A model generated the notes under the pieces. That model saw nothing but the letters and a program-made list of their open reading frames with translations. It did not search any database and was not told where the DNA came from. This document shows positions 1-6,802 of a stretch of DNA of 12,952 bases, piece by piece (position 1 is the first letter of the stretch; each line of letters starts with the position of its first letter). The stretch covers positions 1-12,952 of the forward strand of contig DAOVPH010000017.1 of assembly GCA_030629295.1 (NCBI GenBank), given 5' to 3'. The stretch comes from Candidatus Latescibacterota bacterium. GTDB taxonomy: Bacteria; Latescibacterota; MVCY01. The position numbers and the translations under genes were made by a program.

Positions 1-1203
1 CATCTTTTCCTGCGGGATAGCCACTTTACCAAGGCGGTTGGGGAAGTTCTCTACCGCTATCTTCACAATCCTTTTTGCCATCTCCAGGGCATTCTCCTCA
101 TCGAACTCTATGTATGTCGTTCCAGGAAATTTGGCTATTGGAGAGGTGCTGATGATCTTGGTATGGTAGCATTGGGCCACATTGGCCAGTGCAGGCATAA
201 TGCACTGAATATCCACTACTACAGCCTCAACCGCTCCGGTAACCACGGCCAACTCCTGCTGAAGGAAATTGCCCGCTATGGGAATCTCATGGCGCATCAG
301 CAGCTCAAGCCCAGTGCAACACATCCCTGTGATATTTATCCCCTGAGCACCCTTCTGCTTGGCTAAATCTAACAGTTCTTTGTCCTGAGCCGCTATTACG
401 ATCATTTCCGAAAGTAGAGGTTCATGGCCGTGGACGATGATGTTCACCTCGTCTTCACTTAGAGTGCCCAGGTTGGCCTCTCCTAAAATAGGTTCAGGAG
501 TGCCAAAGAGAATATCCTGGACATCGGTAGCCAGCATAGAGCCGCCCCAACCATCTCCCAACGAAGCGCGCATTCCCTGACGCAGAAGGTGTTCCGGGTC
601 GTGGTCAACTCCCATATGGGTTCTGTGCATAATCTCCACGATCTCGCGGTCTATGCCCCGGGGGGCAATTCCCTGTTTACGCCAGAGTTCCTGCCGCCTC
701 AGTGGGGCCTTCTTCAGGTAGCGGATTTCTCCCTCCTGGTTGCCAAATTCCGCCAACACCGCCTTTGCCACATCCTTGACTATCTGCTCGGTACTTCTCT
801 CTCCTATCTCAATCCCAAAATCCAGGGCAACTGCTATGAGTTTCTGTTCATCTTTGATCTTATAATCGGAAGCCTCGCCGTTGGCCAAGGCAAGCAGGGT
901 TAATGCCACTCCTCGACCATGATCAGAGTGGGCAGCCGCTCCGCCAGCAACCATTCGAATGAAATTTCTGGCGGCAATGGTGTCAGCAGTTGCCCCGCAG
1001 ACACCTGCGCTTGCCCCTTCTCCAAAGGGGTCTATTCTACAGGGACCCATAGAGCAATTCTTACAACAGATACCCAATTGTCCAAACCCGCATTGGGGAA
1101 GTTGAGTTTCCAGCCTATCCCAGACAAGTTCTACTTCATCCTCCTTGGCCTTTTTGACCAAAGGCTCTACTGTCTTGTCGATGCTCTTATCACTGTTGCT
1201 CAT
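1..1203 (-). CDS. cooS: Ni-containing anaerobic carbon monoxide dehydrogenase, catalytic subunit (3' end outside the window)
   Basis: Catalyses reversible oxidation of CO to CO2 with electrons leaving through Fe-S clusters; cytoplasmic, and in acetogens it works with acetyl-CoA synthase. The first 401 codons are visible, about two thirds of a usual 630-residue CooS, running off the window's left edge. Cysteines at residues 38, 46, 47, 50, 55 and 69 match the D- and B-cluster spacing of CooS enzymes (CGFGQLGICCKNC then GPCR). The HGHEP motif (His about 260), GMCCTG (Cys 295/296) and Cys 334 fit the first C-cluster (Ni-Fe-S) ligands; the later ones lie outside. The ATG at 1203 follows an AGGAAAGG ribosome binding site. 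It is the last visible gene of the minus-strand operon, 83 bp after the NuoG-like gene. A hybrid-cluster protein is unlikely given this N-terminal cysteine pattern. Confidence 0.95.
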   Translation of the reverse strand, partial: MSNSDKSIDKTVEPLVKKAKEDEVELVWDRLETQLPQCGFGQLGICCKNCSMGPCRIDPFGEGASAGVCGATADTIAARNFIRMVAGGAAAHSDHGRGVALTLLALANGEASDYKIKDEQKLIAVALDFGIEIGERSTEQIVKDVAKAVLAEFGNQEGEIRYLKKAPLRRQELWRKQGIAPRGIDREIVEIMHRTHMGVDHDPEHLLRQGMRASLGDGWGGSMLATDVQDILFGTPEPILGEANLGTLSEDEVNIIVHGHEPLLSEMIVIAAQDKELLDLAKQKGAQGINITGMCCTGLELLMRHEIPIAGNFLQQELAVVTGAVEAVVVDIQCIMPALANVAQCYHTKIISTSPIAKFPGTTYIEFDEENALEMAKRIVKIAVENFPNRLGKVAIPQEKM

Positions 1204-1286
1204 CTCTATTTCCTTTCCTGAAAGATTCCTCACATAAAAGGCTATTTCTCCGTCTCTAAGACTTACTTAATCCCACTGATCAGGCT

Positions 1287-2039
1287 TTAAATATGCCCCA
1301 GGGCAGCAACTTGCTCTGCGTAAGACTTTCTCCTGCAATTCGGACAGTTCTGGAAGATCTCTTCGGGCAGATTTAGTCTGTTTTTTATATACTCCAACTG
1401 GGCGACAGGAGCAAAATAGTTGCCACATATGGAGCACCTCTGCAGAGGACGGGAGGTATCCCAGCGTTCTATCTTTCTGGTGCCTTTTATATCTTCCAAC
1501 TTGATTGCATCGGTCGGACAAAGGTAGGCACAGGCACCGCAGCCAATGCATTCCTCTGAAGCGATATGAAAGGGTGTGCTTACCTCACGGTCAATCCCCC
1601 GGGAGGTGAAACTAATGGCGTTGGCCCCCACTATCTCACTACAGACCCTGACGCATAAACCACAGAGGATACAGTCCTCGTCTCCTTCTCCGAACCTGGG
1701 CTCCTTGACGCCATATTCTTCAGCCAGTTCCTGAATTACCTTTGCCTTTGAGCACCTGGACAGTAACAGCTCGATGATTAATTTTCGTGCCTTTATCACC
1801 CTTTCGGACTTGGTATGAACCACTATACCCTCCTCAGCGGGATAATTGCAGGCAGTAACAAGCCTTGCTCTCCCCTTTTTGACAACCTCCACTGTGCAGA
1901 GTCTACAGGTACCGTAGGGCTCAAGAGCCGGGTGGTAACACAGTGTGGGAATCCTTATGCCCAGTTTCTCGGCTATTTTGATAAGCGGTGTTCTCTCTTC
2001 TGCCTGAACAACATTTCCATCAATAGTCAAACTCACCAT
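1287..2039 (-). CDS. NuoG/HydA-N-terminal-like iron-sulfur electron-transfer subunit (no catalytic domain)
   Basis: A 250-residue electron wire expected to join the NuoE/NuoF-like pair to another redox partner. Domains in order: an N-terminal plant-type [2Fe-2S] ferredoxin domain with Cys 34, 45, 48 and 64; a helical linker at about 80-115; two [4Fe-4S] motifs (Cys 123/126/129/133 and 164/167/170/174); and a C-terminal zinc-ribbon-like CxxC pair (Cys 202/205 and 232/235). The linker sits where NuoG and HydA carry the His-Cys3 cluster, but here it has a single cysteine (SRCSKAK), so that cluster looks absent. No H-cluster, molybdopterin or NADH site follows. I chose the ATG at 2039 because GGGAG lies 7 nt before it; the longer reading from 2078 has no ribosome binding site and adds 13 unlikely residues. 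It lies between the NuoF-like gene and cooS. Confidence 0.85.
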   Translation of the reverse strand: MVSLTIDGNVVQAEERTPLIKIAEKLGIRIPTLCYHPALEPYGTCRLCTVEVVKKGRARLVTACNYPAEEGIVVHTKSERVIKARKLIIELLLSRCSKAKVIQELAEEYGVKEPRFGEGDEDCILCGLCVRVCSEIVGANAISFTSRGIDREVSTPFHIASEECIGCGACAYLCPTDAIKLEDIKGTRKIERWDTSRPLQRCSICGNYFAPVAQLEYIKNRLNLPEEIFQNCPNCRRKSYAEQVAALGHI

Positions 2040-2192
2040 GATTGAACTCCCTGCGTTGTTAAAAATCCGAAATACCAAATTCCAAACAACTTATAATATC
2101 CAAGTTCCGAAGTTATTTACTCTTATCAATAATTGAGCTAAAGATTTTGGTTAACTTAACTGCTTCTTGGTCATTTGACCTATTTGGAATTT
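2040..2192. repeat. AT-rich intergenic insert with 10-bp terminal inverted repeats (MITE-like candidate)
   Basis: This 151-bp gap inside an otherwise tight operon is markedly AT-rich. AAATTCCAAA at 2077-2086 and its exact reverse complement TTTGGAATTT at 2183-2192 bracket about 116 bp, and the right copy overlaps the TAA stop of the NuoF-like gene. A small dyad (GGTCA, two bases, TGACC, read on either strand) lies at 2169-2180. No open frame and no clear promoter with both boxes is seen. It may be a small non-autonomous insertion or a spacer that uncouples NuoF-like and NuoG-like translation. I see no target-site duplication. Confidence 0.35.
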
Positions 2193-4044
2193 ATCTTTTT
2201 ATCACCGCCTCGAATTTGCACACTTCCAGGCAAGCCCCGCATTTTATGCATTTGGCTTGATCTAAACTATGAGGTTGCTTTCTCTGGCCGGAGATAGCCT
2301 CCTGAGGGCAGACCTTCACACAGGCACCACACCCTGTGCATCTCTCGGTATCAATAGAATACTGGATCAAGGCAGGGCACACGCCAGCCGGACATCTTTT
2401 CTCTTTGATATGAGCTTCGTATTCATCTCGAAAATACTTTATTGTTGTCAGAACAGGATTAGGAGCTGTCCCCCCCAGGGCACATAGGGATGTCTCTGCC
2501 ACCACCTCGGATAGCTCCTGAAGCAGCTCTACATCTCCCTCCTCACCTTCTCCTTCGGTTATGCGGGTGAGTATCTCCAACATCGCCCTGATACCTTCCC
2601 GACAGGGGACGCATTTCCCGCATGACTCCTCCTTTAGAAAGTTCAGGAAGTATTTAGCCACATCGACCATACAGGTGTCCTCGTCCATTACGATCATCCC
2701 ACCGGAGCCCATCATCGAGCCTGTCTCTGTCAGTTTCTCGAAGTCCACCAGCAGGTCGAGCAGGCTTTCGGGGATACAACCGCCTGAGGGACCGCCTGTC
2801 TGCACTGCTTTGAATTTCTTCCCCTCGGGTATTCCTCCGCCTATGTCGAAGATTATCTCTCTGAGGCTAATCCCCATAGGCACTTCAATCAGGCCAGTGT
2901 TGTTTATTTTGCCCACGAGGGAGAATATCTTCGTCCCTTTGGAGTGTTCGGTTCCAATGTCAGAATACCATTGCCAGCCTTTATTTATTATCACGGGGAC
3001 ATTTGCCCAGGTCTCCACATTGTTCAGGTTGGTGGGGTTATCCCACAGGCCTTTTTCAACTGTATGCACATATTTTGCTCTGGGTTCGCCCAACTTGCCT
3101 TCCAGTGAAGCCATAAGTGCAGTTGATTCTCCACAGACGAACGCCCCTCCGCCTCTGGTTATCTTTATCTCGAAGTCGAAGCCTGAACCAATTATATCTC
3201 TGTCGAGAAGTCCATACTCCCTCGCCTGCTGGATGGCAATGGTTACGTTTTTCACGGCTAGTGGATATTCGTTTCTGACATAGATGAAACCCTGGTGACT
3301 TCCTATAGCATAGGCTCCTATTATCATACCTTCCAGGACGCTGTGGGGATTCCCTTCCAATAGGCTTCTGTCCATATATGCCCCCGGATCGCCCTCGTCG
3401 GCATTACAGATCACATATCTCCTATCCCCCTCGGCATTGCGACAGAACTCCCATTTTCTGCCTGTGGGGAAACCTCCCCCACCCCTTCCTCTCAGACCCG
3501 ATTTTTTTATGACATCTATCACCTCCAGGGGCTTCATCTCCCAAAGTACCTTGGACAGAGCAGCATAACCACCCAGGGCAATGTAGTCGTCTATACTGGT
3601 GGGATCAATCAAGGCGTTATTTCCAAAAATGATACGTCGCTGTTTCTTGTAAAACGGCACATCCTTCTCGCAGATGATTTGCTTGCCTGTATTGGGGTCA
3701 ACATAGAGTAAGCGGTCAACAATGTTCTTCTTCAGAATCGTCTCAGAGACGACATCAGCAACATCCTCCACCTTCACTCTCTGGTAGAACACCTCCTGCG
3801 GATGGATTACTACAATTGGCCCCCGCTCACAGAAACCGTGGCATCCGGTTGTACGAATATCAACCTTATCCTGTAAATCCCTATTCCTAATTTCCTCTAC
3901 GAAGGCCTGCGTCACTTTCTCACAACCATAGGCATGGCATCCCGTACCCGAACATACAGTTATACACAGCCTTTCAGGATCCCTTGTTTTATTCACTGAT
4001 TCCTGTAATTTTTCGAAGTCTTCAGTGCTCTTTATCTTGCTCAT
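2191..4044 (-). CDS. NuoF/HydB-like NADH- and FMN-binding oxidoreductase subunit with extra Fe-S domains
   Basis: Flavin subunit expected to exchange electrons between NAD(P)H and Fe-S clusters, in the cytoplasm. 617 residues, the length typical of HydB/HndC-type NuoF proteins and longer than plain NuoF. Domains in order (from the ATG): a thioredoxin-like [2Fe-2S] domain (Cys 31, 36, 68, 72); the NADH/FMN Rossmann-like domain with GLRGRGGGGFPTG near 183-196, CNADEGDPGA near 213-222 and GGGAFVCGEST near 298-308; a SLBB-like segment; the N3-type [4Fe-4S] site (Cys 475, 478, 481, 521); and two C-terminal ferredoxin motifs (Cys 569/572/575/579 and 599/602/605/609). I chose the ATG at 4044; GAGGG lies 6 nt before it, while the in-frame TTG at 4050 abuts that site. 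It starts 13 bp after the NuoE-like gene, so the two are probably translated together. Confidence 0.92.
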   Translation of the reverse strand: MSKIKSTEDFEKLQESVNKTRDPERLCITVCSGTGCHAYGCEKVTQAFVEEIRNRDLQDKVDIRTTGCHGFCERGPIVVIHPQEVFYQRVKVEDVADVVSETILKKNIVDRLLYVDPNTGKQIICEKDVPFYKKQRRIIFGNNALIDPTSIDDYIALGGYAALSKVLWEMKPLEVIDVIKKSGLRGRGGGGFPTGRKWEFCRNAEGDRRYVICNADEGDPGAYMDRSLLEGNPHSVLEGMIIGAYAIGSHQGFIYVRNEYPLAVKNVTIAIQQAREYGLLDRDIIGSGFDFEIKITRGGGAFVCGESTALMASLEGKLGEPRAKYVHTVEKGLWDNPTNLNNVETWANVPVIINKGWQWYSDIGTEHSKGTKIFSLVGKINNTGLIEVPMGISLREIIFDIGGGIPEGKKFKAVQTGGPSGGCIPESLLDLLVDFEKLTETGSMMGSGGMIVMDEDTCMVDVAKYFLNFLKEESCGKCVPCREGIRAMLEILTRITEGEGEEGDVELLQELSEVVAETSLCALGGTAPNPVLTTIKYFRDEYEAHIKEKRCPAGVCPALIQYSIDTERCTGCGACVKVCPQEAISGQRKQPHSLDQAKCIKCGACLEVCKFEAVIKR

Positions 4045-4057
4045 CTCCAACCCTCGC

Positions 4058-4516
4058 TCATAGCTTCCTCAGTTTTTTCAGAATCGAATCTGTCTTCACA
4101 CTTGTCATCTGACCGTGGTATTGACCATCTATCACCACGATGGGGCCCAATGCACAGGCACCAAGGCAGTTGACAGTCTCTAAACTGACCCTCATATCAT
4201 CCGTCGTCTCCCCGGCCTTTATGCCCAGCTCTCTCTCCAGTTTCTCCAGTATCCTCACTGCGCCTCTCACATGGCAAGCCGTGCCGAGACAAACGGTGAT
4301 TAGATGCTTGCCCCTCGGCTTTAGACTAAATGCCCGGTAAAAAGTCGCCAGACTGTAAACTTGGGTAAGCGGGATAGCCAGCCTGCTGGCAGCGTAAGTT
4401 AACGCTTCCTGAGGCAGATAGTTAAACTCCCGCTGGATGTCCTGTAGAATAGCTATTATTGCTGCTTTTTCCCACCGATACCTTGCTATTATGTCATCTA
4501 CCAAAACCAGATTCAT
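4058..4516 (-). CDS. NuoE/HydC-like [2Fe-2S] subunit
   Basis: Small [2Fe-2S] partner of the NuoF-like flavoprotein, as in NADH dehydrogenase, NAD-reducing hydrogenases and NAD-linked formate dehydrogenases. 152 residues, the usual family length. A helical N-terminal domain (residues 1-65, with the FNYLPQEAL and TFYRAFS words typical of NuoE) precedes a thioredoxin-like fold with the cluster ligands Cys 76, Cys 81, Cys 117 and Cys 121 (TVCLGTACHVRG and NCLGACALGP). The ATG at 4516 follows an AAAGGGGGAAG ribosome binding site; an upstream TTG at 4555 would add 13 residues without a good site. It is preceded by the CooF-like gene (46-bp gap) and followed 13 bp later by the NuoF-like gene. Confidence 0.92.
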   Translation of the reverse strand: MNLVLVDDIIARYRWEKAAIIAILQDIQREFNYLPQEALTYAASRLAIPLTQVYSLATFYRAFSLKPRGKHLITVCLGTACHVRGAVRILEKLERELGIKAGETTDDMRVSLETVNCLGACALGPIVVIDGQYHGQMTSVKTDSILKKLRKL

Positions 4517-4562
4517 ACTTCCCCCTTTCCAGTTCCCAGAAAGCCTAAGAACCAAGAGAAGT

Positions 4563-5081
4563 TTACTCAGAGGTTCCTGATTCGAAGGTAAATCTTGATA
4601 GGACTTCCTTTCTGATCTCTTGGCCTATCTCAGAGATTATTCTATACTGTAGTGCTCCAGTAGGACAGCCGGCCACACAGGCAGGTTCCTGGCCCAATTC
4701 AAGTCTCTCGAAACATAGATCGCACTTTGTCACCAGTTTCCCGCCTCTTTTTACTTGGGGAACACCATATGGACAGACAGCCAGACAGGATCTACAGCCC
4801 ACACACAGTTTCTCGTCGATGGTCACCGGGCCTTCCAGTCCCCTTTTGGAGATAGCCCCGGTCGGACATATTGCTACACAGGGAGCTGCCTCGCAATGCC
4901 TGCACTGAATGGGGACAGACAGCCCTTCTACTTCACTGACACTCACTCTTGGCTGAGATGAGGGCACCTCATTTATGGCCTCAAACAGATTCTTGGACTG
5001 CGAATGAGCCACAGCACATTCTATCTCACAGGTTCTACAGCCCAGACATTTCCCCACGTCAACAAAGATTATGCCTTTCAT
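4563..5081 (-). CDS. CooF/HycB/DmsB-type ferredoxin with four [4Fe-4S] motifs
   Basis: Electron carrier predicted to dock with CODH and pass electrons on. 172 residues with sixteen cysteines in four groups: 12/15/18/22, 60/63/68/72, 93/96/99/103 and 120/123/135/139. This is the CooF, HycB, HydN and DmsB arrangement. CooF is the known partner of CooS, and finding cooS in the same operon supports that role, although an oxidoreductase beta subunit of another kind cannot be excluded. I start at the ATG at 5081, with GAGGGAG 8 nt upstream. The in-frame GTG at 5138 would add a hydrophobic 19-residue stretch but has no ribosome binding site, so a membrane anchor is unlikely. No twin-arginine signal is seen, so it is cytoplasmic. 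Confidence 0.85.
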   Translation of the reverse strand: MKGIIFVDVGKCLGCRTCEIECAVAHSQSKNLFEAINEVPSSQPRVSVSEVEGLSVPIQCRHCEAAPCVAICPTGAISKRGLEGPVTIDEKLCVGCRSCLAVCPYGVPQVKRGGKLVTKCDLCFERLELGQEPACVAGCPTGALQYRIISEIGQEIRKEVLSRFTFESGTSE

Positions 5082-5198
5082 CCAGAATTCTCCCTCGTTA
5101 CTTGCCAGAAGTAATATTAGCCACAAGTTAATCAGCACTTATCCGATAATATTCCATCCTTCGTTGAGAACACACGGATTAAAAATCCCTCAGCCATC

Positions 5199-6152
5199 TT
5201 AGTGACCTGATAGCTTATTTGCCATACTCCGTACCAGTTTGATTGCCTCTGGGTGCCTCATAATTAACAAGTCGGCACCGGCCAACAGCAAAGTTACACC
5301 GGTTAAGGCCTCCAGAAGTACGCCCCGGTTAGCTTCATCGCCCAATTTTGGGTCTTCCTTCTGGCTTATTTTAACCTCCTTCTTTTTCCAAACATCGGTA
5401 GCAAAATTGGCTATCATAGGAAACTGCAATTTCTTATCCTGTTGAGTTAATGCTGCCTGTCGATCGCGCTCCATCACCGAATAGGTGTATTCTATCCCAT
5501 AACCCAAGCTACACCCCCCAGTGTTCGGGTCAACTATTATCTGCTCATCCGGTAGGCCTAAATCACCCAACAGGATATTCAATTGCTTAGCAAGATTGAT
5601 ATCAATGGGGGTTGAAGCCACCACTGTATGCTTATAGGCAATGGCAACTGCCCCTATCTTCTTATAATTTTTATCTGTTGCCGGCCCCAAGATCAATCTT
5701 TTATCCTGACAAACTTCAGCTATTTTTGTTAATACTTCAGCATCCTTTTCATCATCTTCACAACCCCAGACAATTAAAGGAACCTCAATGGCTTCAGCTA
5801 CTTCTTTAACTACTGGCGCTACCTCATCAGCCGACTTATCTAAACCATTGGGGTCAGTTGAGGCCAGCCGAAGACAGATCAACTCAGCGTTAAATTTATT
5901 GATACATTTTTTAGCCCAGGCTACCGGATTATCAATCACATCCTGAAAGGGTTCCAGGATTGCCTGTGGCCACTCCTGGGGCGCACAATCATAAACCTCC
6001 ATGGCAATACGAGGCAGATGGGGCATCTCCCCCTCAAATAAATGAAATGGGTAAGAACTCTCTCCTCCCACTGTTACCAGCCGGTCAGTTTGACCGAGGG
6101 CAATCTCTTTTATCTCTCCTGAATAGGTGATCTTAGGGATTTCAAACGCCAC
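5199..6152 (-). CDS. acsD: Corrinoid iron-sulfur protein small subunit / acetyl-CoA decarbonylase-synthase delta subunit
   Basis: Small subunit of the heterodimeric corrinoid iron-sulfur protein that takes the methyl group from methyltetrahydrofolate and delivers it to acetyl-CoA synthase. 317 residues, the full usual length of a TIM-barrel AcsD/CdhD. Family words include the N-terminal GEIKEIALG followed by TVGGESSYPFHLFEGE, PQEWP near 58-62, DPNTGG near 208-213, LGYGIEYTYSVMERDR near 216-231 and a C-terminal segment with LLLAGADLLIMRHPEA. It starts with GTG at 6152, with AAGGAG 6 nt upstream. The large subunit (acsC), methyltransferase and acsB are not in the window, which is notable because acsC is usually adjacent. 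The gene follows a 59-codon ORF by 20 bp and precedes the CooF-like gene. Confidence 0.93.
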   Translation of the reverse strand: MAFEIPKITYSGEIKEIALGQTDRLVTVGGESSYPFHLFEGEMPHLPRIAMEVYDCAPQEWPQAILEPFQDVIDNPVAWAKKCINKFNAELICLRLASTDPNGLDKSADEVAPVVKEVAEAIEVPLIVWGCEDDEKDAEVLTKIAEVCQDKRLILGPATDKNYKKIGAVAIAYKHTVVASTPIDINLAKQLNILLGDLGLPDEQIIVDPNTGGCSLGYGIEYTYSVMERDRQAALTQQDKKLQFPMIANFATDVWKKKEVKISQKEDPKLGDEANRGVLLEALTGVTLLLAGADLLIMRHPEAIKLVRSMANKLSGH

Positions 6153-6172
6153 TTCTCTCTCCTTTCGCTAGA

Positions 6173-6352
6173 TTAAGCGGGAGTTTTCCTGCTCTCACTT
6201 CCGTACCATTCCTGGGAGAACCAGTATCTCTCCGCGGTCTGCAAATACTTCAACATCTCCTCCCGCGTCCTTAATTTTTTCCGCCAATTATGCGATTTCT
6301 CTGGTTTTTCAGGTTCACGACTTTCCTGTAAAGGCTGTCTTGATTCATCCAT
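6173..6352 (-). CDS. 59-residue hypothetical protein at the head of the CODH operon
   Basis: I do not recognise this small protein. It runs from ATG 6352 to TAA 6173, with a near-perfect AGGAGG 5 nt before the ATG, and ends 20 bp before acsD, so it is very probably translated as the first operon gene. Residues 1-25 are charged and proline-rich (REPEKPEKSHNWRKK). Residues 28-51 could form a helix (TREEMLKYLQTAERYWF), rich in aromatic and charged residues and ending in SQEWYGSES. There are no cysteines, so it is not an Fe-S protein, and there is no signal peptide or membrane segment. It could be an accessory or assembly factor for the corrinoid protein or CODH; that is inference from position only. 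Confidence 0.6.
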   Translation of the reverse strand: MDESRQPLQESREPEKPEKSHNWRKKLRTREEMLKYLQTAERYWFSQEWYGSESRKTPA

Positions 6353-6413
6353 TACTACCTCCTGGTATAATAATCACTCTAAATAGAAGAGTAATTGATT
6401 AATGGTTATCCTT

Positions 6414-6436
6414 CCCATTATTCGCAGAATAATGGG
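6414..6436. promoter_or_regulatory. Perfect 10-bp inverted repeat upstream of the CODH operon
   Basis: CCCATTATTC (6414-6423), GCA, then GAATAATGGG (6427-6436): a perfect dyad with a 3-nt loop, 62 bp upstream of the first operon ORF. A second, weaker dyad (ACTCT / AGAGT) lies between it and the start codon. It could be a regulator's operator, a leader hairpin, or a terminator for rightward or leftward transcripts. The run of five T about 12 nt past it on the plus strand is too distant for a classic terminator. It does not match the CRP/CooA half-site TGTGA. Confidence 0.4.
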
Positions 6437-6509
6437 GCCTTGTGAAGTTTTTAATCCTTTAGTTCTTGCTCTGCCACTTTACCTATGACCTTTAAGCAGA
6501 AAAAAGGGC

Positions 6510-6539
6510 TTGCTTTTGGCTTCACAGTTTTGGTATAAT
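6510..6539 (+). promoter_or_regulatory. Sigma70-like promoter for the IS110 leader and recombinase
   Basis: TTGCTT at 6510-6515 and a perfect TATAAT at 6534-6539 are separated by 18 bp, predicting a start near 6546. The -10 box probably belongs to the element; the -35 box may be host sequence that replaces the right-end TTGACT used in the circular form. Confidence 0.55.
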
Positions 6540-6545
6540 TTAAAG

Positions 6546-6755
6546 TGATTTATTGACTCTGCTCTTCTTCGGCAGGGAGACAGCTTACTATCCTCCTTAT
6601 GGGGCTTAGGCCACCATTCAACAAAGATTGTTGCTTCCTGCATATCTAACTGGGAATATTCATTTAGGATGCTATGGGGCCAAGTTGATACTTGGCTACC
6701 ATTTATCTCCCAGGATATATTGAGTTAGATAACCGCAGGAATATAGCTCCCAAAC
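6546..6755 (+). ncRNA. Candidate IS110 bridge RNA
   Basis: Downstream of the promoter are ordered stem-loops matching the known plan of IS110-group bridge RNAs: a 5' hairpin, then a target loop, then a donor loop. Hairpin 1 is CTCTGC / GCAGGG near 6557-6577. A middle stem-loop has ATGGGGC, TTAG, GCCaCCAT near 6598-6616. The third is the strongest: CCTGC 6637-6641 with GCAGG 6735-6739, TATCTAAC 6643-6650 with GTTAGATA 6724-6731, TGGGA 6651-6655 with TCCCA 6708-6712, and an apical GCCAAG 6679-6684 with CTTGGC 6691-6696. Unpaired tracts flank the apical stem, as donor guides would. The 5' end follows from the promoter; the 3' end is a guess. Confidence 0.6.
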
Positions 6756-6802
6756 TGAAAAAGAGCAATTCTTAACTTTCAACTTCAAGGAGGTTTAAGA
6801 TC

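Noticed and set aside
2561..3283. 240-codon open frame on the plus strand
   Set aside because: It is antisense to the clearly coding NuoF-like gene and its translation is serine/proline-rich with no family resemblance.
5082..5138. N-terminal hydrophobic extension of the CooF-like protein
   Set aside because: The GTG at 5138 has no ribosome binding site, while the ATG at 5081 has GAGGGAG at 8 nt and gives the normal family start.
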